Positions 43,804 to 55,513 of a DNA stretch of 64,000 bases are shown here, in pieces. Origin of the DNA: Diaporthe sp. PMI_573 (taxonomy: Eukaryota > Ascomycota > Sordariomycetes > Diaporthales > Diaporthaceae); contig JAJTUP010000001.1 of the NCBI GenBank assembly GCA_021399435.1, positions 2,232,001-2,296,000 on the forward strand, written 5' to 3'. Position 1 is the first letter of the stretch. Every line of letters starts with the position of its first letter. A program made the translations under genes and the position numbers. The notes beneath the pieces were generated by a model, which was not told where the DNA came from, did no database searches, and worked only from the letters and a program-made list of their open reading frames with translations.

Positions 43804-44805
43804 ATGGAGACTGGAGCTGGTGGGAGGCATGGAGCCGGTGACCCTGGCGGAGAACAAGGCAGAGGGAAAGAGAAAGGCAAAGATGTGGCAAGAGGCGAAA
43901 CGGTTACGGGTCAGGATCAGGATTCGGGGTCCTCGAGGCCTCCAGAGGGCGAATCCATCATGTCCCGTGTTGGCAGGTCGGCTGCGAGTCTATCACAAAA
44001 CGTTCTGCACGGCAAACCAGCAGCGAGTGATGTTCCAGACCTCTCATCGTCAGGAAAAGCCGGGCCATCGTCAGGCAACAAGCGTCCCGCTCTGGGTGAG
44101 ACATCCTTTCCTGCACCGACAGCTGGAACATCCGGGAGCACCGGCGGCTTTCGTTCGGCCGATGCAGATGCTCACGCCGCGGCTGGAGAGGCTGCTTTCT
44201 CCGACTTCTTGGATGGCACACCGGCATTCGTCGCGACAGAACCGGCAGCATTGGATCAGGCATGGCAGCGAGCCAGTGGTGGTGCTTCAGAAGTGCCTGG
44301 GGCCCAGGCTGCGTACTCGGTGGCCGAGCAGCAGGCTCAGGACGGCGTGGAAGTGTTGCGATTACTCTCGCAGGTCACAGAGGAGGCACCAAACCTCGAG
44401 CAAGGCCCTACGGTCTCTGAGGAGGAGATGAGGAATCTAAGGCAGGCACTCTTCGAGGAGGGAGGCCCGGGCCAGATATCGGCTACTGATTGGAACAACA
44501 TTCTCAACTTTGTGCCAGACTTCTTGCTGGGCGAGAATGATGGCTCTGGTCTAGGCCCACCTGAGAACAGCCACATGAACCTGGGGGTGACCGAGCCGGC
44601 AGAGGCAGGTCAGATATGGCTGGAGCAGTGGAACCGAGTGCTCACGGGTTACACAGACGAGGTCTGGGGCGACCTGGGCTCGCTGGTGGAGGAGGCCCGG
44701 ACAGAGGTGGCGCGCATGAAAGATACCAAAGATGAGCAGGCCGCTGGCGCGCCAGCAGTACGGCAGCTGCGGTCCATCCTCACACGCGTGCGAGCCCGTT
44801 TGTAG
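43804..44805 (+). CDS. Uncharacterised 333-aa acidic protein
   Basis: A single exon from the ATG at 43804 to TAG. I do not recognise the family. The N-terminal 110 residues are Gly/Ser/Lys-rich and look disordered. Conserved-looking parts follow: AFSDFLDGTPAFVATEP (about residue 132), a helical segment with VEVLRLLSQVTEEAPNLE, and a C-terminal amphipathic region with IWLEQWNRVLTGYTDEVWGDL and LVEEARTEVARMK. W-x-x-x-F/Y spacings occur in WNRVLTGY, but that alone does not support a peroxin assignment. No signal peptide, membrane helix or cysteine pattern. Third-position GC and frame length support real coding. An in-frame GTG at 43795 was rejected as the start. Confidence 0.72.
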   Translation: METGAGGRHGAGDPGGEQGRGKEKGKDVARGETVTGQDQDSGSSRPPEGESIMSRVGRSAASLSQNVLHGKPAASDVPDLSSSGKAGPSSGNKRPALGETSFPAPTAGTSGSTGGFRSADADAHAAAGEAAFSDFLDGTPAFVATEPAALDQAWQRASGGASEVPGAQAAYSVAEQQAQDGVEVLRLLSQVTEEAPNLEQGPTVSEEEMRNLRQALFEEGGPGQISATDWNNILNFVPDFLLGENDGSGLGPPENSHMNLGVTEPAEAGQIWLEQWNRVLTGYTDEVWGDLGSLVEEARTEVARMKDTKDEQAAGAPAVRQLRSILTRVRARL

Positions 44806-45901
44806 ATGGAAACGGAAACGGCCTAGGGCCCACGAGGCGGCACGAGGAGCAGCCTGAAGGTGGGTGCCCCAGACGGTCAGACGGTCAGCCGATCCAGGCA
44901 CGAGGGCACGAGGGCACACCTTCTGGCCGTGTCTGGGCACCACCTGGAGAAACTCGGGTACTCGAAGGCGCGCCAGGACGTGTCGTCCATCTTCACATGC
45001 TTCCTTTTGTGTCTGGACCACTCACCATGACAGAGCTCAGGCATCCCACAACAAGACGGACCGTGTCGTGCGTGTCAAGCGTGCTGAACCCTACCCCACG
45101 CCAGTCACATCCAAGGCTCCACTTCAGGACGGGAAGCGATACCAATTGACAAATGCGGGGTTGAGCCAGAGCTGTAGGGTTGCTCTGCCGACTGCAATGA
45201 CATCACAACAATCCCTGGGATCCAGCTGCAACAGGCCTCGACTTACAAGGGTATGCTATGCTCCCGGCCGAGAAGCCCAACACCACCAACACCTATCCTG
45301 GGCACCTGCACTTGGTAGAAATCTAGGTACCTCAGATTAGGCACTGGTTGAGGATGTGGGCAGAAAACTCTGGATAGCTTATTTTCAGGGCAGCAGGACC
45401 AGGCTGGGGGAGCTGCAAATTACCCAAGTCGACAGACAGGCTGCGGTTCGGGTGCGGATGCATCGCTGACTCCAGCTAGCCAGCCCTGCTCTTGGCTGCA
45501 AGTTGTGAGGAAGCTATCGCTGCGCACCCAGCCACCTCATTCGACATTGACCAGCCAGCCATCTTTGGGGTTGCTCACCTCACACCCTGGATCTTCTCGA
45601 GTCTTTTTGGATCTGTACTCTACCTCCATTTCTCTACATCGATCAATACTTACTCACCAATTAAATCATCACCATCGTCAACATTAATTTCAACTGAGTC
45701 CAGTCAGAGAAAGCTGGGAAACTAAACAAGAATAAGGCATCGAGATTCACCTTACAGGCTCCTCAAGTCGTCTGTGCCCCACGCCCTGTCTAGGCCATAC
45801 TGCAAACCGCCGATCATCTAGCCTTCTCGAACATCCGATCTCTCGATATCTCGGACCCGATCTTCAACTTGGACTTGTCCCCAAGGGACCCTCAGATCAC
45901 C
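44806..45901. other. Intergenic region
   Basis: 1.1 kb between two plus-strand genes. The last 250 bp are C/T-rich with ACAAG-type leader sequence and would be the 5' UTR of the next gene. No other features. Confidence 0.55.
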
Positions 45902-46681
45902 ATGAGACGAAGACAGCTTCTCTCATTACCCCTCTTCACCATCTCCCTCCTCCTCACCCACACCCCCGCAGCAGTCGTCGCCGAGCCCCAGCCCTTCTTC
46001 CCAGCCCAGACAGCCACACCCACCGAGGGGGGCCGGCTCCGAGCCGCACACCCGGTCCACGAGCTGTTTGCCCGCCAGACGGACGGCTGCATCTCCGGGA
46101 CCAGCAGCTGCGCGAACCAAGGCTCCGCCTTCAGCGGGATCTGCTGCGCAGAGGGGCAAAGGTGCGCACTGGACGCCGACAACTCCCCGGCCTGCTGCCC
46201 GTCGGGGGCCGTGTGCACCGGCACCGCGCCGTCGAGCTTCAGGCCCCCGACGACGACGGCCGTCAGCTACGTGCCCAACGCCTACTTCAGCTTCCCCTAC
46301 ATCGCGACGAGCTTCTCCAACGAGGGCGCCTGCTCCAGGGCCGTCTCGCAGTGCAGCGCAAACTACGAGGCATGCACTGCTGGTCTTGAGGGCGGCGGCG
46401 GCGGCGGCGGCGCTGTCACCGTGGTCGTCCCGGCTGGCAACGGCGGGACGACCACCATCGGCGCCAACGCGGGGGCCACGCTCCCCACGGCCAGCGCCAC
46501 CAGCGTCTGCTCGAGCCTCAGCAGCGTCGCCTGCCACTCGATCCAGGGCTCGTACTGCGAGGCCGGCTCGACGGCCGGGTTCACGGTGGGGACTGCGAAC
46601 GCGGCGCCGACGCATATGCCTTGTATGGGTGTCGTGGCTGGGGTTGCTGCTGGGGTTGGGTTCGGCATGATGGGGATGTGA
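45902..46681 (+). CDS. Cysteine-rich GPI-anchored surface protein
   Basis: A single exon of 259 aa. A basic start, MRRRQ, and LPLFTISLLLTHTPAAVVA form a signal peptide. A Cys-rich region at about residues 60-105 shows C...C...ICCAEGQRC...ACCPSGAVC, a pattern common in Pezizomycotina GPI-anchored proteins of unknown function. Further cysteines at about 138-160 (GACSRAVSQCSANYEAC) and 205-225 probably pair. A Gly run and VTVVVPAGNGGTTT form a linker. The C-terminus, CMGVVAGVAAGVGFGMMGM, is a weak hydrophobic GPI-like tail. Probable wall or membrane surface protein; no enzymatic motif seen. The ATG at 45902 was chosen because the upstream in-frame codons come from a non-ATG start. Confidence 0.78.
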   Translation: MRRRQLLSLPLFTISLLLTHTPAAVVAEPQPFFPAQTATPTEGGRLRAAHPVHELFARQTDGCISGTSSCANQGSAFSGICCAEGQRCALDADNSPACCPSGAVCTGTAPSSFRPPTTTAVSYVPNAYFSFPYIATSFSNEGACSRAVSQCSANYEACTAGLEGGGGGGGAVTVVVPAGNGGTTTIGANAGATLPTASATSVCSSLSSVACHSIQGSYCEAGSTAGFTVGTANAAPTHMPCMGVVAGVAAGVGFGMMGM

Positions 46682-47249
46682 GCGTGGTCATGTCTTGACA
46701 AGATAATGGTGGCTGCTAGGGGGGATGGCATGGAGCCACGGCACGGAATGGGATGGATGACACTGACGGGTCTCGAATGTCACGAGTTACGAAAATATCT
46801 TTCACTGGATGTCTTCTCTCCACTAATGTTTATTTACATGCGGCCCGGCTCTCATCAGCAGGGACTCATCGCAACGGCATGAATTGTACATGATGGGTGG
46901 CAAGCCTGTTTGATACTCCATGGAGATGAACAATAGATATTTGTCCATGTCGGTAGAGATTCAATTTGTTTTTGAATGACTGGCGGCGTACATTTCAATA
47001 GCCTTGATCAAAAGTTCACCTCGAAGATGTCTCGATTTTCATAGCTTTAAACCTGGGTATTTAGACCAAGCAACTCAAGTCCCCCAACGCCCTTGCAACC
47101 TTTAACATCAGCTGTTGTGATGCTCCTAAAATTACAACATTAATGCCACGGCTCTTACAATCCATTCCAGCCACAGTAACCCCTACCAGGTGGTATACAT
47201 ATGTACTCTGCCGGGTGATCTATCAATAGAGACCCGCAAGGAACCATAC
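46682..47249. other. Convergent 3' intergenic region
   Basis: 568 AT-rich bases between the stops of the GPI-type gene and the CorA-like gene. No ORF of interest. Confidence 0.6.
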
Positions 47250-49605
47250 CTAGTCATCATCCAATCTTTTCTCACCGCTGTCCTCGTCTCCCGCCCGCCG
47301 TTTCTTCTTCGGCCCGACCCCGCTCGCCATCGTCTTCATCGTCCTCCACGTGCCCTTTTGCATGTTGTTCAGCTTCTCGTCCAGCACGTCCGAGACTATC
47401 ATCAGCAGCCGGCTGAAGAAGAACAGGCTCATGAACGACAGCGCGGATATCACGGCGAAGCTGACCCAGTAGGTCCTGCCAGTCCAGCTCTCACTCTGGA
47501 GACGCGGGATTTAGAGTCAGTCTTTGTTTGGCGCTTTTCAAAATTTTGTACAATTTGTGTTTTCCTTTCTGCCAGGGGACAGTGACATATCCGGGATTTG
47601 GACATGGGTAGGGTTTGGAACGTACCAATTCAGGGATCTCCACCGAGAAGTAAGACGTCATGAACGAGATGGGAAGGAAGAAGACGGAGAGCTTTGCGAG
47701 CAGGGAGGCCGAGCGGTTTAGCTTGGCCGTCGCCTGGGAGTCCTTGAGTGCGAGGAGGTTGAAGTAGGTATTGGACAGGGACGACTTTTCCTCCAGGTAC
47801 TCGTCGATCGTGTCCAGCATCAGCAGCTTTAGGCGGTCGTTGAGGCGCGCGAATCGGTCGTACGCCTTCTGCGACAGCTTGACGCCCCTTGCCGGCGTGC
47901 CGTTCACGTTGGCCCCCGAGGTGTTCACGGCGTCCCTGTCCTCGCCGCCGGTCTCGGTGCCGAGGTCCATGATCCCGGTGAAGAGCTTCTCGTAGCTCTC
48001 AAATAAGTGCTTTAGCTGGCGCAGGTCTTTGCTTCTCGCGTAAAGTATCTTGATGATGTATGAGGAGTCTCTGTCCTTGTTGTGTCGACCCTATCAGGTG
48101 TCAGTCGATATCGCGTGGTAATGTTGTCAAGGGACTGAAATGCGGTAAACACTCACAGTAAGTTGAAGTACTTCGTCAGTCTGCAGCCGTTGCAGTCAGT
48201 ATCGGGCAACAGGAGGAGAATTGGCAAGCGTTATTTCTTACCAGCCTGCTCAAGGTCATGCTAGAGTCCTTCAGAATTGAGATGCCTGCAGAGTAGTCTT
48301 CGAAAAGGTAAAAGAATAAGTTGGCTGAACCGTCAACGTCGGCTTCTGACTCCTTCACGGTCGTCCTGGCTGCAGGTACAGAACCACGCTCGGCCCTGGG
48401 CTTCAAATCCGACCGCACACCCTTTTGAGAAGAAATCTTGCGCAAATACTCGATGATTCCTATGGCGGAGAGTTGAGACAGAAGGGCCCTTGTGTTTTTG
48501 CGCATGCTCTGCAATTCCTCCATTCGCAGTTTTGGTTGGTCGACTTTGATGCCCTTGGGTATCTCGAGGTACACGGGGCTTTCTTGGATTGATATGACAG
48601 TATCTGACCCGTCAGTAATACGTTGACAACGCGGTGCAGCGCTAGGACTCACGGTCGCTTGTGAGGATGTACCAAGCCCAGTGCTTCGGCGGTACTAGTT
48701 CAGCAGATGCCTCATAGATATGACCTAGTTCTGGTGACAGGAGTTGCTTGGGTCTCTCATGCAACCAGTTGGCTCCTATGCAAATAACTTGGGCACGGTC
48801 AGCTTTGGGCACTCTCTGCCTTTTCTGAACGGAGACCACCTACAGTCCGGGCCATGGTCGATGGTAGTGTAATTATAAGTGCCCTGCAGGAGCTTGAACA
48901 TGTCCAGGTCCTCGTCATTGAGCCTTGGGGTGCCAGCTCCGGCCTGCTGTGCTGCCGCCGGCTTTGCGGCTGGGTCGTCTCTGGCGCCCTGCTCCGGGTC
49001 CGCAGTCCGTAATGCCGTGGTTCTCGACCGGAGGCGGCGCCAATGATCCTGTTTTGTAGGTTCAGCAGGAGAAGATCTCTCTGCCAGTTGCTGCCTCGCA
49101 TCGTCCCATGTCAGGATTGAGTAGGTCAAGCGGGTTGAGAACTTGTAGCGGGCGGCAAGCCTCTTGATGACATCGACATTCTTATTGACGGACCAGAGAT
49201 TGCTGAACCTCGCGTGTCAGCTACAAGAGCTGTAGCTAGAAAGAGCGATTGCACGTACATCCAAGTCACAGGCAGGTCCTGATCACCTTTGCCCGGCGCT
49301 GTCTGGTGAATGAGGGCGTCGATGTCCTGATCTGTGAGGTTAGTCGCAATCCTGGCCTTGTTGGCCCCGAACCGAACGACGAAGTTGGACGTGAATCGGC
49401 TTGTAGCCTTTTCCATGTACTCTTTGTAAGTCTCCGGGTCGTCGAAGTTGTGAAACTGCTCATGGTAATTGTTGAAGACCTCGTTCACTGGAATTGGCTC
49501 CTTCTGAGAGGCGTGAGCGGCAGCTGTGGGAGTATCTGGGGCGTCCATCGCGGAGGGCTCTTGAAAAGCGACAGTGTGAACTTTTGACGAGGGTGATTTC
49601 TCCAT
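47250..49605 (-). CDS. CorA-like Mg2+ transporter-family protein without a canonical GMN motif
   Basis: Seven exons (49605-49259, 49208-48844, 48787-48653, 48603-48242, 48180-48157, 48090-47626, 47495-47250) give 647 aa with all phases consistent. The long N-terminal part is cytosolic. The region around DRFARLNDRLKLLMLDTIDEYLEE is the long-helix part of CorA-like proteins. Two C-terminal membrane helices follow: LLAKLSVFFLPISFMTSYF and RTYWVSFAVISALSFMSLFFF. The loop that carries GMN in true CorA/Alr channels reads SYFSVEIPELSES, so the selectivity motif is absent. This matches a large group of fungal CorA-like proteins of uncertain transport activity. Intron 2 ends at CCCAAG; the nearer CATAG acceptor would make an in-frame stop. 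The tail is Lys-rich. Confidence 0.83.
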
Positions 49606-51776
49606 CTTCGCGGGGACCAGTCCAGGTGAAAAGAGATGGATGTACGTTGAAGGAATGCGCAGCTTACAGAAACGCGCTGGTATTGCGCCGCACAGCTGCA
49701 GGTGGGCTTCCTACCATGCACTCACTCGCCAAGCAAGCTACCTACCGAGGTGGGTGACACTGTGACCGGTCCCCAAGACCGGGGTGAGCTGCACGAGGAT
49801 CGCGCAGCTGAGGGTGTCAGTCGCTAACACGGGCATGTTTGCCGCGCCTGATCCCGGGCTGCAGCTCTCGGGGGCAGCTCTCTTAGGTTCATTAAGCGCC
49901 CATATTAGACTAGGTAGTACAGGACATAGGTATTGTGCTGCAAGGCCATGTTCTACCGTCTCGTCGGGCAATGGAGCGGAGCCGAAAGTTCGCGGGACGG
50001 CTCCTCCCTCCTTAGCGGGAAACATGGGGCTCGAGGCTGGGAGCTGCCAGGATGGACGATGACGGATGGATGGATGATGGATGCACGAGCAGGGCAGGAA
50101 TAGCCCTCCCAAGACTGCCGCACTAGCTCGAGATGGCGGGCTGCCAGGCAAGTGGAACGGGCTCCCAGACAGCCGGGACGGATTATGATGCCGCTGCAAG
50201 AGTCTGGCAAGGCTGCAATTATTAACGTTCATCTTATTTGTAATAAGGAAGTGCCCTTTCGGGACATATCCGAGTCGAAAGCTTGTCCAGCCGCCTGCTG
50301 GTGGTAGTGGGCTCTAAGTATAGAAGCGCCGTAGCACGGGGCGTGGCTCATCCAGGCCGACCGGTGCGGACACCTGCACAGCATTGGCAAGGAGAAGCAA
50401 AAGCGCCCGAAGAAGTATAACCCGGATCCTCCAGGCCTTCTTCTGCAGTGTCACCCTTCCTTCAAGCTGCTTGGATCACAGATTCACAGTCTGCAGGTGG
50501 CCGGGCTCTGGACTAGGGAACAAGCTCCCAGCGTGCATATGCTCGGCAGGGATGCCGTCCTGGGATGAACATGTTGCGGGCTGCTGCGGCTGCACAATTC
50601 TGCATGTGGATTGATGTTCATTGTGGGCGTGCAACGGTGAGATCTGGGGAGGACGCGTGCGAGATGAGCCAGAAACGATTCGTGCAGGAGGAACAGACGG
50701 TAAAAATATGTTTCCCACGCCTCCTTCAGGGCCTATGCTCCAGGACGGACTTGTGCAAGTGGAGGGAATAGCACTGCCACCGCTTGTTGAGGAAGCAGGA
50801 GAGTATTTGAGGAAGAATACAGCCAGGAATAGTCAATTGAAATGACAAGTAATGACCAGAATCAAGCTCCTCAGTGGGGACAATGTGCGAAGTGCTTGTA
50901 CACATGTCGCAATATAATAGTACTGAGGAATGTTATACAATAACCTCTTGAGGGGGGGGTGTCAAGGGTTTGTAACCCTCCCGCCTGCCATCAGTGCCCA
51001 TTTAGTCGAAATGAGCAGTTGGGGAACCTTGGAAGCTCGGGCTTGGGCTTGGGAGGGAGATGCTGGCACACAAGCAAGATGCATTGGCTTTGACCTCATC
51101 TCCTCTCCTGCAATGCCTAGACTAGGTTTCGTGCTCCAACTCTCAAGTCAGCCTCTCAGACCCGTCGTGGTAGACTCAATATTCGCGTGCATCCCTTTCG
51201 GTCGGCCCTGAAGCATTGATTTCCGGCCGCCTCGCGTCTGTCTTCTCCTGGTGACTCGCCAATCTGACATCGGGGCGTTAGTGCCCGACTTCCAAGGTTG
51301 ACTTGCCTCTTGCTCCATCTTAATCAGCGGCGTTGCCGTTCCCTATCCGCCTCCTTTTGAAACACTCGAGCTGCCATCTGGACGCCGTGCATGACGGCGC
51401 ATGACGACCGACTCCCCGCCGCTTCGCAGTAACTGAATGCGCCTCTTGCTCCTCGCATCAGTGCCTCAACCAACCGATCCGCTCTTGCTATCCCGCTCGC
51501 TCACCATTGAACGACCAGAAGCCCACCGTGTTACGGTCCAGCCGGCCGAGAAGCTCCAACGGCCAGCTCAGCCCAGCCACTCGGAACTGCAAGCTGAGCC
51601 ACCCCGGCTCGTCCTGCCGACACCGATACCTTGAGATCCACAGCGCATTCCGTGTACTCACATAGGGGCATCGCTTTACCTCGTCCTTATTTACTTTTTC
51701 CAGCATAGCCTTTGATTGCTCCTGTTGCAGCCGACAACGTACAAGGGGTCTCTTCGGGTCCGGCCGTCTCGTTATC
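49606..51776. other. 2.2-kb divergent intergenic region
   Basis: Upstream of the CorA-like gene (minus) and SLA1 (plus). It holds a short GGAT/GATG repeat at about 50051-50086 and a G8 run at 50954-50961. No gene is supported; ORFs are short and featureless. Confidence 0.55.
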
Positions 51777-54700
51777 ATGGGCTTCCTCGGCGTCTACAGA
51801 GCCTTGTACGATTACGCTCCTCAGTCTGAGGGGGAGCTGTCGGTCAACGAAGGTGACTTGCTATACCTCCTCGAACAAAGCTCCGAGGATGACTGGTGGA
51901 AGGTCAAGAAGAAGGCCAGCGCAGAAGATGAGGAAGAACCCGACGGCCTGGTCCCGAGCAATTATATAGAGCAGGTGAGTCGTCTTCCATCCCGCCCTGG
52001 AATCCATCCGAGTCTTGCCGTCATGTCTGATTGCTGGTGATCCAGGCACAACCCATCGGCAGCGCGCGTGCCCTCTACGAGTACACGAGACAGACCGACG
52101 AGGAGCTATCCTTCACCGAGGATGCCGTGCTCGAGGTTTTCGACACATCAGACCCAGACTGGATCCTAGTTGGCTTCAACAAAGAGTATGGCTTCGTTCC
52201 AGCCAATTATATAGACATGGCCGGCGGTGCTGGGAACGAGCAACCGTCGCCCGTCCCAGAGCCAGCGCCAGTACCTGCACCTGCTCCTCCGAGTCTGCCA
52301 TCGAGGCCTGCCGCCCCTCCGGCACCGTACGCCGAAGACGAGCCCAGCCCGCCCCTTCCAGCGAGAAATCTTCCCCCAGAGCCAAGCAGCCCGGCGGCTC
52401 CCAACCCAGCCGCAGCTCTTGCGAATGTCATGGGTGCCAGGGCTTCCGAGCCTCCATCCGTCCCTCGCGAGACCCCTCCTCCTCCCGCACTCAACATACA
52501 ACCAGCCGCCAGACACGAAGAACAATACGAGGAGGAGGTATCCCCACCTCTGCCAGCACGGAATCGGACCTCGACGATCCAGTCCGCCATGTCCAATGAC
52601 CGCACGGATAGCTTGTCACCGCCAGCGAGGCAGTCTACATACCGGGACCCATTCCCGCAGTACGAACAGCAAGGGCGACAGTCTGCCGCCGTAGGCCGCG
52701 AGTACGAACCGCGGTCTCAGGACCTGTCGCCTGGTGGTTTTCACATGTACAATATCAATGAGATGATATCTCTCATGGGCAAGAAGAAGAAGATGCCGAC
52801 GACCCTGGGTATTAACCTTAAGACGGGGATTATCCTGATCGCTCCAGAGCACGCACAAGATGGGCCATCGCTAGAGTGGACTGGAGACAAGATGACGCAT
52901 TATTCTCGGGAAGGCAAGCACGTGTTCATTGAACTTGTGAAACCCAGCAAGAGCGTGGACTTTCACGCCGGCGCAAAGGACACAGCCGAGGAAATTGTTG
53001 CCGCTTTGGGTGAGCTGGCCGGCGCAATACGTGCCGAGGGCTTGCGAGAGGTCATTATGGCTGGTACCGGAAGGGAGCAAAGGAGGGGTAAGATGCTGTA
53101 CGACTTCATGGCCCAAGGCGAAGACGAAGTCACGGTAGCCGACGGTGACGAGGTCATCATTCTCGACGACATGAAGAGCGAGGACTGGTGGCAGGTCCGA
53201 AGAATCAAGAACGGCAAGGAGGGTGTTGTACCGAGCAGCTACGTGGAAATAACCGGAACAGCACCGGCTCAGCCGGCTTCCATGACCGGCGTCAACGCGG
53301 GCCGGTCTACGGTTGCCCAGAACCGGATGGAGGAGGAGCGCTTGACCAAAGAGGCCGTCAAGGCAGCTCGAAAAGAGGAAGAGAAACGTGCATCAGAGGT
53401 AGGGCCTGGAATGCGTTTGCCAGAAAGAGGCAGCAGCTTGTCAGCAAGAGGACAGAATGGTAACGCCTCATCACAGCGGAAACGCGAGAACGGCCACAGT
53501 GGAAGCTCCTCGCGGTCCACCAACAAGTCTAGTGAGTACTCAGGCAGGCTGCATTTGGTGGGATTCTACTGACCGGCATCAAACAGAGCCCGACCCATCC
53601 AAAGTGCGAACATGGACAGATAGGTCCAAATCCTTCAGCGTCGATGCCCAGTTCCTCGGCATGAAGGACGGCAAGCTCAATCTCCACAAAGTGAACGGTG
53701 TCAAGATTGCGGTGCCCATAGTGAAGATGTCTATCGAAGATCTCGAGTATGTGGAGCGAGTGACTGGTATCTCACTTGACGAAGACAAGCCCCTGTCAGA
53801 GGTCAAGAAAGCCAGATCTCAGCGGCAAAGCAGTCCAGCCGTCGGCGCTAGTATCGCGCAACCCAAGAAGCAGGAGTACGATTGGTTCCAGTTCTTCCTC
53901 GACTGTGAGATCCAGCCTGGGCTCTGCGAAAGGTATTCTCAAGCGTTTTCAAGGGACAACATGGACCAGTCTGTTCTTTCTGATGTCGATGCTTCTGTTC
54001 TCCGAACGTTGGGTCTGCGAGAAGGTGACATTATTAAGGTCATGCGGTATCTGGATAACAAGTACGGACGCAAAAAGAAGGGCGACGAGGCCCAGGGCGA
54101 GGGCGGTCTGTTCTCTGGGCCTGGAGGTGCTCTCAAGAACAACACCGGCAGAGCCCGCCCTGAAGCAAATAGGTCGGCCAGCGACGTTGTCGATGGCAAG
54201 GCTCTTGGCGGTAGCGAAGCCTCATCTCCTGCAGTGCTCACGCCAGCTACGACCACATCTGCTGTGTCAACAGGAAAGGCGGGCGGCTTTGATGACGACG
54301 CCTGGGATGTCAAGCCAGCGAAGTCACAGCCTGCGGCACAAACAGCACCTCAGGCTGAAGCAACACAATCGGCGCCAGCACCGGCCCCGGCACCCGCTCA
54401 ACCCGAACCAGTCAAGCCGGCTCTGACACCAGGAATGCAAGAGCTCTCACTCTTGACTGAGCCTTTACAGCCTACACAGACGGCTGCTCCCATCCAGAGC
54501 TTGCCCATAATTACGCAGCCACCTCCGCAAGCTCCTGCCCCTGCACAGGCCCCGCAGCCTACCGGAGCCACGCCGGGCTTCTTCGCCGGGCTGCCCAATG
54601 GCCAGCAGCAACCAACTACACCTCTCTCACAGCAGTTATCCCTCGCGAGGCAACGGCCGACTCCACCGACAGGCGTTCAGGGGCAGGCTGGGATGATGCC

Positions 54701-55513
54701 TCCGCCTCCCGCGCGGCCTTTTTCTGCACCTCAGTCGGCACAGCCGAGCCAATTCAACCCCCCTCCAATGGCACCACATGTGACTGGGCAGGTGGCTCCT
54801 CCAGGAACAAGCTTGCAGGAGATCAATCAGCAGCGTATGCAGCAACAGTACATGCAGCAGATGCAGGCCCAGATGACCGGGTTCCCTCAGCAACAGCAGC
54901 CTGGCATGTATCCTATGCAGACGGGCATGCAAACGCAGCAGACGGGCTTTGGCCAGCCTCAGTTCATGCAACAACAACCCATGATGACCGGGCAACAGAT
55001 GGGCCAGAGCCCCTTCGCCGACCCGAGGGCGTCACAACAATTCACGGGCATGCAAGCTCAACCCACTGGCTTCCAAGGGCAATTTGGCCAGCCTGGCCAG
55101 CAGCAGTTCGGAGCTAACCCAACGGGCGGCATCAACTCATACCTACCCCCGGCCATGGAACCCCAGAGGACAGGAATGCAGCCACAGATGCAGCCCATGC
55201 AGCCGCAGCCTACAGGGATGAGCTTCACGCAAGGCTTCGGAAACCATGGCATGCAACAGAATGGCCCGACAGTGCAGCCTCCCATTGCCCCGCTGATGCC
55301 ACAACAGACAGGGCCGGCACCACCAGTCCGCTTTGGTGTTGATCCTGCAGCCAAAAAGATGATGCCGCAGCCAACGGGTCGTCGTGCGAACCTATCTGCT
55401 GCCAGTAAGTGCTCCTCCTTGCTCAGCCCCCCCCCCCCACGACATCAGCCTCGGGACGAGATTAAATGAAGCTAACATATCATGTAGCACCCGACAACCC
55501 ATTCGGCTTCTAG
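51777..55513 (+). CDS. SLA1: SLA1, endocytic actin-regulatory adaptor
   Basis: Four exons (51777-51974, 52046-53531, 53587-55404, 55488-55513) give 1175 aa. Three SH3 domains: residues 1-66 (YRALYDYAPQSEGELS...LVPSNYIEQ), 70-125 (ARALYEYTRQTDEELSF...FVPANYID), and about 420-475 (GKMLYDFMAQGEDEVT...VVPSSYVEI). Pro-rich PPLPARN motifs lie between. SHD1 (RTWTDRSKSFSVDAQF, about residues 570-630) binds NPF-type sorting signals. SHD2 (DWFQFFLDCEIQPGLCERY, about 665-730) is a SAM-like fold. The last 400 residues are Gln/Pro/Met-rich with many TG repeats (QPTG, QQTG), the type of site phosphorylated by Prk1/Ark1 kinases. The last 9-codon exon encodes an NPFGF end. It works in clathrin endocytosis with PAN1 and END3. 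Confidence 0.95.
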
